Below are positions 39,098 to 52,272 of a stretch of DNA of 64,000 nucleotides, one piece after another. The position numbers and the translations under genes were made by a program. The notes under the pieces were generated by a model. That model had not been told where the DNA came from, searched no databases, and worked only from the letters and a program-made list of their open reading frames with translations. The stretch comes from Capillidium heterosporum (lineage: Eukaryota > Entomophthoromycota > Entomophthoromycetes > Entomophthorales > Capillidiaceae): the NCBI GenBank assembly GCA_016630905.1, contig WBMQ01000002.1:1178001-1242000 (forward strand), in the 5' to 3' direction. The stretch's first letter is position 1. The number at the start of each line of letters is the position of its first letter.

Positions 39098-42000
39098 TTA
39101 TAAGTTGAGATCAGATGGAGTAGACAGCTCCCTAGACATTGGAGTGATGTTGGGGCTGTTGGGGACAGAAGTGTCTTCCAAAGGATCATGTAAAGTCTCC
39201 CACAAAAAGTAGAAGCAACTGGTGATGATCTGGTTGACATGCTCAACTTCAATTTGTTTCAAATTAGGCCTGGGGTCATGGCATACGGCCGAAACTTGAT
39301 CCGGTATTCTATCGCTACCTATCATACGGAAGTAGATGAGGTGATAGAGACTGTCAGTGTTGAACAGCAACGTGTGTCGAACTTTGACTTCGCTGTCGGT
39401 TGACAGCGTATGGTAGTCGCAGCAGGTACGTGGGTTGGCACTAACTAATTTATCCAGCATCTTATTCCAATCTACCTCAAACTCGATCAGCTGCAAGATG
39501 GTCGGCTCAACAACTTTTAGATCAATGTGATAAAAGTCAGTGTTCAACAGTCGGAGGTCATTATGATTGAGTGTACTGGCCTGTGCAGTTGATGAGACGC
39601 TCCCATACCTTACTCTTGTCGGAGATCTCACGTGCCTTACAAAGTCGCTGATCGATGGCAGCTTCAACAGGAATTACATTTTCATCCAAGTAGGTGGAAT
39701 CGAATGAGGGGTCATTGGGGAAGGATGAAAAGTTGTCGCAGTAGACAAGTATCACATAGTAGTTCAAAGAAAAAGTGTCGCTGGAAATCTCATTCTGGTT
39801 GACTATAGTCATACGCTTGACCTTACGAGGCAAGTCTTCACTGAAAAAGAATCCGATAGGCTTCTTGTTGTAGTTAATGCAGCTAACATTGCATCGCTCG
39901 GAGTGGTTCAACATGAACCGATACAGTTCAGCTGTGATTAAAGTCGTAGCAGGAAGGATACCTACACTGATCGTATTACGGGAGTATAGTCCTCGGTCGA
40001 ATGCCGACTTGAGTAACGTCGACACTAGGCCCAAATAGTTGACGTCAGGAGTTATCAGCTTTTTTAGTAACCAATCCTGAAGGTGCTGTAGGTGGAAGTC
40101 ATATAAGAAAGAATGGATATGGAGCTGCGCTTTGAATTCACGGAGTTTGTTTAGGAAGGATCCAGGTGAACAAAGTGGTCTGGGAGAAGCTATCGGTCGG
40201 TGGGAACACCGAGTATACGTTGATGCAAGTTAACATGTCTTTGACCCCTAGCTCCAAAAGGATAAGTTGACCTTCAATCCATCGATAATAATACATAGGT
40301 GGGAAAGAGGTGGCTTCTTGAGGATCTACAAACTGACCGATGGCCTTCAGATCAAGTCGCTCCAGGTAGCAGCGGTAGTTAACCATCATGCTGGTCATGG
40401 TCTCCCTGTACCATATGACAAAACTAGAGCTTTGATTCAGGCGACTATGATAAAACTGGTTGGAGGCAGTTCCTATAGACTGCAGTACCTTGAAAAAGGG
40501 TACACGCCAGAAATGGACCAACTGGGATTTCAATTTCAACGCAGCCAATTCTTCGGGTTCGATTTTTAGCACGGCAGTGTCCGGATTCTTCAAGCTATAG
40601 TAGAGTACAGTGACAGTTTCCAAATAACTGCTCATGTCGGTTTGTTGACGGTGGTACTGGTCGATAAATTCGTAACCATGTCGCTGCAGGTAATCAGTAC
40701 AACGAGGGTTGAAGTCGGGAACAGCATCAGACTGAGCCATGAATAGGACACGGTCTAAAGTTGAACTAATCTGACGGGTATGCGAAAGTCGATGATCATC
40801 AGATGACTTGACGCTATTTTTCTCGGTCATACTCAGTGAGTCGACGGATTCGGATACAGATAGCTTGTTCCTCAGATCTAAACCGGCGTTTACTCGTAGA
40901 CGGGCTGGACTAAAGTTTTTGACTAGCAGGTTGAGCTTATGGATGTCGCCGTTTGCTTTGTTAGAGTGGATGCTGTTGGATCGACTATTCTCGGCGAGAT
41001 TGTGAGAGCTACCATGAGAAAGCGTTATACCTTCATTGACGTCAAACTTCTGGTGGAATAAACCCATCTTCTGGTGCAATACGAAATCTAAAAGGTTGGA
41101 TCGAGAAGACTGCCAAGCAAGGAGGCGCTCAGTGAAGATCCTGAACTGATCAGTAAAGGCCTTGTTCATGTTAAACGTATAAACTTTCATAGAGTGGTTT
41201 TCGATCAGTATAGATACCATGAAGTTCCGGCTCAACTCGATTTTTAGTCCAGAGTACTTGAGGCAGTTGTGGTTAATGAAGCAGGCGGGGTGGAAGTACA
41301 GATCGTCAAGTGGCTTTTCTTTACGTACCATGGCGCGCTGCTGCCCGCTTTTTATACTCAATATGTCATCAGCCGAACTTTTCCTGGATGGAAGTAGGTC
41401 TGAATCGTTCAACTGTGCCCAGAAATGGTTTTGACGGGAGGACTTCGTTTGGAATTCGGATAGTCCAGATAGCATTAAAAACTTGTACGGCTCGATTTCT
41501 TTAAGGTGGTCCTGGATAGATTCGGTACCCAACTTCGCCACATTTACCAACGAGCCTAGTCCCTTCTTCGACAGTTCGACCACAACTGGAGTACATTGTG
41601 TGTGGTGGTCCGAAAGCCAGTCGTATAGCTTTGTGATTACAAGCTTCATGAGGGTGTAGCTTAGCGTGCAACTGATTTCAAAATGAGTCATTGACGGACT
41701 TCCAATATCTACACCGTGGTTAATTATTGCACTCGTCGGCTTGAGCAACCTTGTTTCGAAGTTGATGTTGTGTATCGGTGTAGATCTTTCTTCGCCATTC
41801 AAATTATGATCTCCCAGGATTCTATCGGATTCACTATGTGCTCGTGCCATCAGCTTTTCACCACTGGAAGGCATCTCGATCAGGAAGTTTTTGGTACAGC
41901 ATTCGAGCATATAGCTACACATGCTTTGTCGAATCGTAGAAAGTAGCTTGATTCGGAATTCCTCAGAGTTTACACTACCTATCGTCCATATATCCACATG

Positions 42001-45000
42001 AAGTAAAAACCGACTCCCTTTAGGCGTAGTTTCTTTACCTCCTTCCAATAGCTGTGCGACATTGAAGTTCTCACCGGTCAGCAAAGGCTTGAATCCAAGG
42101 TGTTGGTGGTTTTGATTTTCCTGTTCAACAATAAGCTCACCGCTACTGGAGTCGACAATTGTCATACATGCAAAACCAATACCTTGCCCAAGGATGTTCT
42201 CTAATGCAGTCGGTGTACGTGTAGCGATGCAGTTATAAAAGAAAAGGTAACTCCCCTACAAAGCAGTCACATTCATTCCTAACAAAATTAGTAGATCATA
42301 GCAGAAATATACTTACGGTCCAACTTTAGAGAATACATGGTTGTATTTTTCTTCGCAAAATCGCCTGTACTGTTGCTTAGCTTCTACTCCTCCCAAGATA
42401 TGCGTATATTGGCGAATGTTTTGCTTGATATAGAGTAAAGCAAGGATAGGGTTGAGCACAAATGACGGTAGATGATATTCAATGCTTGTAATTGGCTTAG
42501 GATGTTGCTTGATCGGGAAAATAAAGTAGACGTCGTCTTGAGTCAGCTTACTATTAGCATGGCGTGACAGGTAGGAGGAGATAACGTTGAGAGTTATGTT
42601 GTTGTTCAGGCGTGTTTCAATTAGATTTACAAACTCCTCGGTGATCTCGGTACCTGGTGGGTCAATCCCAAAGACTTTGATAACTAAGCATCGACCACCC
42701 TCGCCCAACGTTCTAGAAATAGGGTAGAGTGTAGTACGCAAGCAAGGGATTATGGATGCACCGGACTCAATCCTTTTAATCGAAGGGTTGGAATAGGCCC
42801 TGGGGCTGGAATGCACGGTAGTTGATAGACCCGACTCTTCAAAATTCATATGCGAGTTTCTTTCCGAGCTTTGACCGCTTCTGTCCATGTTGTCGTCGGT
42901 TTCTAAGCGGCTTATTGGGAGTTTCTCTTCAAAAATCCTCAAATAAAACACTGATGACTTGGTTCGAATTACAAAAAGGTTCTGACGGTTAGATATACTT
43001 AAAGGGTACATGACGCTAGCCATTATTCCGTTCAACGCTTGGTTGGGACTAAGCCTCCAGTGGAGTGGAAAGGCAACTGAGTAAAGCTCGGAACATTCGA
43101 ATTGGCCTGGTTTGAACTTCTTTGGTGCAGGTCGTGATTTGGTGTTTAGCTCAATCGTATCTAAAAAGGAAGTACTGAAATAATCACCGTCATCCTCTTC
43201 TATGGTTTCGAAGCTTTCATTCTGGCACTCATCCAAGTAATCTTCCTTATCCAAAGGGTCGTCGCATGGGTCTGGCATTATAAGATACTTACTACAAACC
43301 CTAGTAGACTCGAGCTCGTCCAAGAGTATCGTCTGATTGATCTTGTAGATTATGATGCTGATTTTCTTACGGAAAATTCCAAATAATGTTGACGCGCTGA
43401 TACCCAAACTTCGCTTCGAAAATATGCTGACTCGAATCTGGTCTTCAATTGCGGTGAAAAGGAACCAGAAGTTGGGTAGTATATCACTTTCAGGTGCCTC
43501 ATCTCCAAACGATGTCTCAGCCCTTACAAATGGATCCTCACCTTCACCAGGTTGCATAATCGGGCAAAACTTATTCGTATAGTGGGAAATTGATTTCTTC
43601 TGGGACACTAGATAAAAATATTCCTCGGATCGCCTGACGCAGTAAGGGAAAAGGAACACGTTCTGGATCTCCTTATTGAATATCTCCATACCTTTTGAGT
43701 GATCAACAAACTGCATATCGAAGGACATTGAGGACGGGAAGTTTTCGATAGAGTGGCGTACAAAAAGCTTGTTCTCAATCCATTTTAGCATCGAAGCGTT
43801 GATCGGGCTCCAGGCTAGTAGGCCATATAGTACTTCCTCCTTAAACAAAAATTCCAACTTGGACGCGATTTCGTCGAGGTAGGATAGCTGTTTGGAATCA
43901 AAAAACAATTTGGCGTCGGGATGCTTCAACAGATCGACCTTCTTATCTATACACGTTAGCTCATCGATCTTGTTGCCAATAGTCCCGTTGATCTGAGTTA
44001 TCGATTTTGGAATATATAATGAAAATTGGATGTAGCCTGTGGTGCCATCGGTTGATTCTAAGGGTGATGCTTCGGTGCCAATTCCTATGGGACTGTAGTC
44101 TAAAACGTTTTCTGAGTTGGCCAAGTCTGGAATATTGTAAGATGTTGGGAACCGTTCTGAACAGAAAGACTTGGAGGTAGGGCATCGTTTAGAATTGGTA
44201 AAACAAAACTTAAGTTTCATGAACATGGCTAACGAAGGTTGCCTAAGGAAATTCTGTAAAGCAGTCGTTGGCTCTGACTTTTTGGCTTCTTTGGGTGATT
44301 CCGGGACCGATGTGTCACCTTGATCTGAAAGAGAGTTGTGATGCTCCAAGGCATTGAAATAGTATATTGTATTCGACAAGTCGTCATCACAAGTGCTGAC
44401 TACCCCAAAGTACTTTTCGATGAGTCGGCTGACTTTTTCTTGTAGCTTTGAATCGTTGTAATAATGTTGTCCTTGGTCGAAACCGCGTCTACTTGCCTCT
44501 GTCTTGAGGTTTAGGTAGTCGGTAATATCAATGAAGAGGTTCATTTGCGTACAAAGATCTAGAGCGACATCGACGTTAGCTGCTTCGACCCTATTCCCTT
44601 GAAGCACCGAATTGTATAAGGTCTGCACGAAAGCTCTACCTGAAATATCATCGTAGCCTGATTGTAATAGATGCACGTCGTTTGAAATGTTAGGTTGAGG
44701 TTTCGACCAGTCAGTCCAAAATTCGATTCGAGATAAAGTTGGTAAAATCTTGAATAAAGCTTCAGACGTCGGAACTACTGGGTAAAAGTTGGTGTAGAAT
44801 GGACCATTCTTCAATTCTTTCAAGTCGCTTTCGTCAATATCTAAACTAAGCTGCGCTTGATTCAGATTTTCTCGGATACACTCAAAGGTCCAGAGCTTTA
44901 TTGTCATCGATCCGTTAAAATCGGGTTCATTCGCATATGCTTGGATATATGCCTTGAGCATGTCTATAGCATTTGGCACGAACAATATAGAGAACGCCTT

Positions 45001-48000
45001 TGGACTTATAAGCTTCGTGAATCCCCACTTTAAAGACGCATCGTTGGGTGAAATTATACCTGGTCCTCCCAAAAGCTCAACAGGTATCCCACATGGGTCA
45101 TCACGTACACTGGAAACTGCCATATCAGTTACGGCCAAGATTGAGGTTTCGAGGTAATATTGGTAGAGGAGACAATTGGTTGTTAGCTGACTAAAACTTT
45201 GGATCTCGTCAAAGGAAAAATTGAGATCTACTGAATAGGGGAAGTTGGGAGCAGTAGGGTTGAATATTTTTCGACTACTTAGCAATGCAACATCCCTCCT
45301 CAAATTATCGATATCTACCTTACCGTACTGGAGCTTTGGAATCGAATATTCAGAAACTAAAGCAACGCTAGTCAAAACTAATGAACGAAGTCGTAGTGGT
45401 TCGTAAAATATCCTGACATTGGTGCGACAAGCCCTATGAATCTGATCGAATGAAAGTAGGTTTGATACCACCGACTCATCGCGTTTTAACATCTTATCTA
45501 CGATAAATTTACTCTCGTCATCGAAGTTGGTGCTGGTAAGAGGTTCGGACCAGACTATGCTCGAAACTTGAGTGTTGGCCGAATTTTTATTGAGTTCGTA
45601 CTGGATACTGAATGTCTTTTCATAATTTCCTTGCTGAATGGCACACTCCTTATAAAGTATAACTGTGTCGGTCCCAATCGAACTAATTTTGATAAAGTTT
45701 TGTGCCAATTTAGCCTGTATTAACAATGAGAAAACCAAATCGTAGATGAAGGGGAGGCCATTCTCGATGAAGTAGTCATCGGATTCAATTTGGTTGAGCC
45801 AGTTGCACGTACTCTTATTCAAATAGTGTTTCGAAGCTGAAGCCAAGTCGAAACGTCTATAGAATATAGCTTTGCTATTCATCAGTTGATTTTTGACTAG
45901 TAAGTTATGGAGAGGACGTCTGCAGCTTTTAACCCACAGTGAGCCTCCTGATTTGGGATTGATTGTAAAATCTATCGAAGAGTGTTGCCGAGACATTTCC
46001 TTCCTTACATGACTTCGTACATTCACGAAAGCTAACCTAGTCCATATCAGATATCCCGTAATCTTAGCTACCCTCAATATGCAAAAACTCGGGAATGCGT
46101 GCTGCCCAATCTTGTGAGCTTGGAGATATTTGATAAATATGGAGTCGGTAAGGCTTATAAACTCAAGGTGATCAACTATTAGCGGGTACAGGTCGCCTAC
46201 TTCGACTTCATAAGCATCGATAAATTCGCCTTTTCCAGTAAAGCCGTGAGAAGGAATGATGGAAAGCATACTCGAATACCTATCGAAAAGCCCGTTGGAG
46301 ACATACTCTAACCGATGATGTTCGAAGGAATCCCAAATTTGCTTTACACTATTGGAATCAAGCTTTTGAGTTATCTCGTTAGTCGATAAATACGTGTTAT
46401 AGGCTCTATCTTTACTCCCTTTCAAAACTGGGAACTTTGTAGTAAGTGTGGATAAGGACTTTAGCGTGTCATCGGTGGCAAATATACTGTTCAAGAAATT
46501 GTGAAGGTTAAGGACATTGGCACGCAGGACTCCAGTACAATTCGAACTTCCGTGGGCTGAATCAATGTTTACAAAGGCAAGTGCGAATACTACAGATGAT
46601 AGGATGTTCATTTCGATTCGAATATACTTGGTTCTATTCAGGTATGTTTGGCTAGTCTTGTAGTCGGAAGGGAGTTGGGCCTTTATACGATACTGGATTA
46701 CGACTTTTGGAAGCCAAGTCATAGCTAGGTTGATATGTAGCTTTTCCGCCTTGTTCTGCTTGTTCCCAGATAAAACGATCCTCTCGATAAAAAATCCTTC
46801 CCTTAGTCGAGCATTTAGTATGCAAAAGGTTTCTAACGGTAAAGCGTAGTCTCTGTATCGAGTAAGCAAATAATCGGTAACTGGAGGGCGGGAGGAAAGA
46901 CTCCACGGAAACTCGTCCTCAATATTGATCGGCTCATTATTGTTGTTTGGTAGTTGCGAATTTAATAAGGATATCCTTGGGATATCATTGATTCTTTCTT
47001 TGCCGACGTTGATAGTTGAATCCCTATTATCTTGACGTGATCGTTGAAAGCCGGCTTCTTGTATAAGCAATAAGTGATGGTAAAAGTTGGGCAGCTTCAA
47101 ACCATCTAGTATCTCGTCGACGTCGTAAGCTGGTACATCAAGTATTTCGGGACAGTCATCTGCGTAAACAAACTTTCCACCAGTCGCTGTAGCCAAAAAC
47201 CTAAGAGACTCATTGTCGGGCACGTAACCGAAATTGCAGGCCGGAGTGAATCCATAGTTATTCCCAACCTGAATGGCAACTAGTCGAATGCCATTTTTAG
47301 ACATCGCTCGAAGGTCGGATACATTGTCTTCTTGACCATACTCTGCAACCCCATCTGTAATCAATATAACGGTTGGTGAACTATCCTGTGGCAGTAACTT
47401 GAGTGTCAAAAGTCCAGCCTGTAGGAAGCTTATTTGATTGTCTTCATTCTCGAACTGCGCTTCAAGGTGTGGAGTAGTATCCTCAAATTCGATATCATGA
47501 AAGTCATCCAAACTATTGGGAAGTTCACTCTTTAAACTTAATATACTCCTTTTTACATATTTGATTAACTCGTTGATGTTGCTAGATGTCAGTATAATGT
47601 CGTGAACTATAACTTTTGTAGACTGGGTGCCTTTTTCGACTATCGGCTGGATTGAAACTTCTTGCGTACAGTCAGCTAGAACGCTAATGTGGATTTCAGG
47701 TTGGAATTGATAAAGCTCGTTAAGGTAGGATGATTGAATAGAAAAGGTTTCTATGATCCCCATGAGGCATTTTTCGAAACTGGAGAAGACATCATCTACT
47801 AAGCACCTTTGACTTAGGGGATCAATAGTTGCTACTGAGTTGGAAACATCTAATAGGAATGCTAATGTATATTTGTTGTAAACGGTGTATATTTGTGTTT
47901 GGGGAACTATCCTGTATAGTGGTGGAGCTGGCTCTGGAGCATGAAATGAACTTTTATAAGGAGAAGGACTTGCACATTTACGAATGTCGTTGAATTGAAT

Positions 48001-48541
48001 TATATCTGACATATTTGGATGTGACTTTAGAGAACTTTCGCTATAAAAACTTTCTGCCCAGTTGGGAATCTTGTCATCGGTGAGCTCAACTATCCTATAA
48101 TCGAGACTCTACAATTTCATAAGAAATAATAAGCATAACAAAAAGTACCTGTCTCTTTTCTTCAGTAAGCGGGCGAAACATATGGTTCATTATCCAAAGA
48201 ACCCAATCGCTACGAGGCAGTCTCCAGTCACTGCGGACTTCCAAGATTAGATACCTGGCATCAATTATTTTCTTTATTCAATAAAATTTAAGATTAAGAA
48301 TAGGCATATTTGAAAAATAACTAAATAAAATATAGGTAGAAAATATTTCAGCTTGTTTAATAACTAATATGCAGTAGTTTACCTGAAGATCTTGACTATT
48401 TGAATCAGTTGGATTGATAATTGGTAAACTTTTGGTAGCTTGTGTTTTGACTTCCATACTCTTCTTGTTTCGAGACTGAGGAGACTTGTTAGCTCCTTTG
48501 TTGGAACCTTTTGAATTACTTCGGTTGTGGCCTGATTTCAT
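39098..48541 (-). CDS. Giant SZT2-like protein (putative KICSTOR/TORC1 scaffold), about 3,000 residues
   Basis: A basic, disordered N-terminus (exon at 48541-48383) is followed by an exon with RSDWRLPRSDWVLWIMNHMF. The 1,899-codon open frame (48012-42313) opens with a VWA-like domain: LAFLLDVSNSV, ILITDGVAEYG, RLVAIQVG. Then comes a PWSLSSRPPV...YRDY..P..TFCILNARLREGF block and long alpha/beta sequence. The downstream frames 42165-40138, 40142-39561 and 39667-39098 continue with FFYNCIATRTP and KLREFKAQLHIHSFLYDFHLQ. Size, N-terminal VWA and the LHIHSF.YDFHL block fit SZT2, the lysosomal scaffold that brings GATOR1 to nutrient sensing in animals. Junctions are unsettled at about 48260-48380, 42240-42312, 40158-40159 (a +1 shift without splice sites) and 39581-39608 (+1 shift or a 28-nt intron). 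Identification rests on remembered architecture. Confidence 0.55.
40158..40159 (-). other. Apparent +1 frameshift in the SZT2-like gene
   Basis: Minus strand TGG ATC C TTC CTA AAC: one extra base separates ...LFTWI from FLNKLREFKAQ. No GT-AG pair explains it. Confidence 0.65.
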
Positions 48542-49230
48542 TTGTGACGAGGATCGGTAAGCTCTTGTTCAAACATAAAGATTTTAGATGTTAATTTGGC
48601 TTATAGCTTCGAAAATTCTACCACTTGATCTGAATAGATGTCGTATTCTCATGATGTCAGAATGGTGCTTTATCCCAAATTAAATGTACTATACTACCAA
48701 ATTAAAATTTAGTACAAAGCATTTAATTTGGAATGGAGTATTAAGGAATTAAACCACTACTCTGTTCCAGATTAGTTGTAGTGAATTGGATAAGCCTTCA
48801 AAGGCTAGTTCCTTATAAACCATACAGTTGATGACTTTTCCACAAATTATCAACATTATAAAGCAAACTATATGGTTTAAATTATATAAATAGTGCTTTT
48901 GAGAGATTAATATTTAAAGCTGATCTCATATATATAAATACTACTATGATTAGAAATGGTCAAGTTTGTACAATGAAATTTGTAAAAAATCTCCCAATTT
49001 TTCTGAACATAGTACACAAATGAATTTAGCTTTTGGTGTGCAGTAACTTAGATTAGGTTCAACAAAAACCAACTCATTAATTAGTGCGGCAATAGTGAGA
49101 TTTCCCTATTAGAGCCAAATTGGCAGATGTTCCGAAGCCTACCTTTCCTACAGCAGTTCCAATTTCCAGCTTCCCAGCACTATAAACTGTAAATAAACTA
49201 AAAGTACATACTACAGCTAGGAGTATAAAT
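48542..49230. other. Divergent intergenic region
   Basis: Shared 5' region of the SZT2-like gene and SHO1. AT-rich, no gene seen. Confidence 0.5.
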
Positions 49231-50156
49231 ATGAAGATTCAACTCGACTTACTCCTCAACGACTACAAGCAGTTGATACTGATATTTTCATCGATAGTAA
49301 GCTATTTGAAAATTTCAATTATTTACTATTTTATATAAGTTAGGATGGATAGTAGCTATAGTTGGAGCGGCCCAAATGCAAGGAACCCCTCCATTAACTT
49401 GGTTTACTCTGTTGTACAACTTGTTGGTGGTTTCCTTCGTAACATTAACCATAATCACCCAAACTATAAAGTCTTACCATGTCGCTGTAAGCTTTAAAGG
49501 CAGTGTATTTAAACTAACCATTTGTTTTGATAGGTAATTGCATACTTGGCTATAGCTTTCGTATTCTGTACCCTAACTATACAAGAGCTAACTTTAAGTA
49601 CCGTACTGGACATCAACGTCTATATAGCTTGTGTTGGATTAGCTATGCTAGGTCTAGCTTTCGTAAGTACTATTATATCTGCCTTGTATATTAAAAATCT
49701 CTTTTAAAGCTATCCAGTTTGGTTATTTACGGTAAGACGGTAGAAATAACACCTGAAATGGAAGGGGAAACCGAACAAAATAGATCGATACCATCAACTG
49801 GGTTCCCACCAGCAACTGGTACTTCGTTTATGAACCAAGGAACCAATCAGTTCGTTGGCATCGATACCAGTTTAGGTCTGCCCTTTTCCAACACTGTGCT
49901 GGGTGGTACACTTTCCCCCTTGGAGTATAGGCTTAAAGCTAAAGCTCTTTTTACTTGTAAGCTTCATTATATACCTTTTATTAACCTTTATTCGATAGAT
50001 ACCACTGAAGATGTTAATGAACTGGCTTTCGTTAAAGATGAAATTTTGGATATTGCCGAAGATAGTGGAAAGTGGTGGCAGGCTAAGAATCAAAGGGGTG
50101 AACTGGGTATAGTACCTTCGAACTACGTAAGCCTTTTATTGCATGTACATTACTGA
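49231..50156 (+). CDS. SHO1: SHO1-type osmosensor: four membrane segments plus SH3 domain
   Basis: Plasma-membrane adaptor of the HOG osmoresponse branch. Its SH3 domain binds Pro-rich partners such as Pbs2. Exons 49231-49296, 49340-49486, 49534-49662, 49710-49956 and 49999-50156 join in phase to 248 residues. Hydrophobic segments: LILIFSSILGWIVAIVGA, WFTLLYNLLVVSFVTLTI, VIAYLAIAFVFCTLTI, VYIACVGLAMLGLAF. A linker of 60 residues leads to the SH3 domain: ALFTY, EDVNELAFVKDEILDI, GKWWQAKN, GIVPSNYV. All SH3 ligand-pocket residues (ALFTY, WW, PSNY) are present. The intron inside the SH3 domain splits the Tyr codon of ALFTY. It is slightly shorter than yeast Sho1. Confidence 0.9.
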
Positions 50157-50829
50157 TATTTAAATGCGACCAGTTACAACTTATTCAATAGCCTAATCCG
50201 GAATCTTTGAATTTAATTTTACAAGTATTCATATTTAAATTAATAGCTTTCTCTACTTTGATACTATTAAACTTTCCTTTCCATTTTAATAAGCCTATAT
50301 ATAGTATATATTTTAGCTTGTGAAGTGTTATTCTGTATTCAATTCATTCAACTTTACTAGACATTCTCATTTCTATCAGTATCAATTTTATGTGACTAAA
50401 TTGCTTTCGATTGACTACGTCAAATCTATATACTTTATTTTCATGCTATTTCGAAATAATTTGGCTTATTACCTTTTACTACCAGTGTTATATTGTAGAT
50501 GATGTATGTTTTTATCATTGCTTTGAGGTTCTTTCGAATTGTAGTTTAGGTTGTGATATCTGCTTCAAATTGATCTATATTTTGTCTATATCATTTGGGT
50601 TAATATCTTTATCTCAAGGTTTAAAAAAGATATAAATTTATATCTATTAAAAAATGCTGGTATCAGATACCGCATTGCCAAACTTATTCAATACCTATAT
50701 CGATAACTAATATTTGGCATTCACATATTAAAATCAAACTTGCCTAATTCGAAGTAAATCAACTAAAAACATAAGACAAAAATTATATTTTTCAGCTGAA
50801 AGTCATAGCCAAGTTGGTACCATCTAATA
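50157..50829. other. Intergenic, AT-rich
   Basis: 3' flank of SHO1. Short hydrophobic ORFs at 50320-50635 arise from T-rich sequence. Confidence 0.5.
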
Positions 50830-51120
50830 ACTGATTGAATCAGCTAACTCAAGACTGAAGGGAACGTGTAGTTTTCACTGCTCTGTTGCCAGCCTCATGC
50901 GGTGTCTACATCCTCAGTGGCCTAGACGACCAGTAACTTAAGTTACATCGACTATGCCAATTCCCTACTTCTTGAGACTAATCCAGTTTCAGCCAAGAGC
51001 TGATAGATTCCAAACTTAGACTCTTTCTATCAACCTAGATCCACCATAAACTTGTGGTTATAGGTCTCGTAACTAACCCATCTGGTTATATAAACGGTAG
51101 AATGGCTTTGAAGCGAAAAT
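50830..51120 (-). pseudogene. Relic of a trypsin-like (S1) serine protease
   Basis: One minus-strand frame reads RWVSYETYNHKFMVDLG, then KLLVV.ATEDVDTA.GWQQSSENYTFPSVLS, with about seven stops between blocks. This order fits the chymotrypsin fold: H..YN.....DLGII.L around the catalytic Asp, then CLVTGWG.TSEN..FPSVL. The catalytic Ser region is absent. The patch is richer in G+C than its surroundings. Trypsin-like genes are common in insect-associated fungi (general knowledge). Confidence 0.4.
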
Positions 51121-52272
51121 TTTGAAGAGTACTAGGAAGTTGTGGGTTTGGTAGCTTTCTTTTGAACTAACCAAAATCTTTGAATCCTTTGGATTTTGGA
51201 GATTTACCCGATCTTGAAGTTTTGTAAAGAAAGCTTTGTAGTTGAACATAACTTTGAGACAGTATTAAAAACAACGATATCTCTAATATGCTTGGAAAAG
51301 CTTCCAAAAGGTAATTGTTTACGTACATGTAAGAATCTTATAATTCGTTAATTTGAGAAAATCATTATCTCAAAAGTCTTTTGTAGATATTTTGATTAGC
51401 TATACATGTTTACTCGATAAAAAACTGTCAGTTATAGTTATAATACTTTCATCGATATAGTTTAGATTTGTTTGTTTAAATTGACCTTTGCATTCTTTGA
51501 TATAGCTGCTATCAAATTGAAATATATAAGCCTACTTTATGAGTTTATTAAATATATAGCTACCAGCTACATTGATCATCCTAGTAGCTTTTATAATTCC
51601 TTATTGTCAAACATATAGCTACGTATGTCAATATTGATTAAAGTAGCTAAAGAATGATAGCGAAATTTGGTTTTTCTGAGAATTTGTAGATAGCCTTTTA
51701 CTACAGGCGTATAGATATACAAATTCCAAAATATTTAAAAATTGACAAGATACTATAAAATATATAGTATTAAGAGTTTCCAGCAAGGATAAAGTGGTAT
51801 AAACAACAGTATCATTTTACATAAACTGTCTGGCACACATTGCATAGTAGGTTTAGCTTTATCTTATAAATTCCTAAGAATTAAACTTTAGTTTATAAAT
51901 TTGATAGAATGAACACAATATTATAGTTGATGTAGGATTGGGAACAGCTATAAATTTTAGGTTTGTAGTTGAGAGTAAATACTGAATAAAGATACCAGAT
52001 GGTCTAATCAGATTAAAGTGTCATCAGTAAAGATAGGTTGGTTTTTAGGTTATTATACTCGTGTAGAAGCAGCAAAGTAATCAGATTTATAACTTCATGC
52101 TAGACCCCATATTCAATTAAAAATAAAAATGCTAAATCTAAATAACCAAATCTCATTGTTATAACCACATATATCAAAGAAAACATTATGTGATTTAATA
52201 AAATCAATCGGTAAAGATGTAAGGAGAAGGAGAGCAGGTTTACAAGGCTTCCTAAGCACTACCACAGATACT
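51121..52272. other. Intergenic, AT-rich
   Basis: 3' flank of RDI1 and upstream decayed sequence. No gene seen. Confidence 0.5.

Noticed and set aside
50320..50635. Hydrophobic open frames downstream of SHO1
   Set aside because: T-rich sequence; hydrophobicity follows from base composition.
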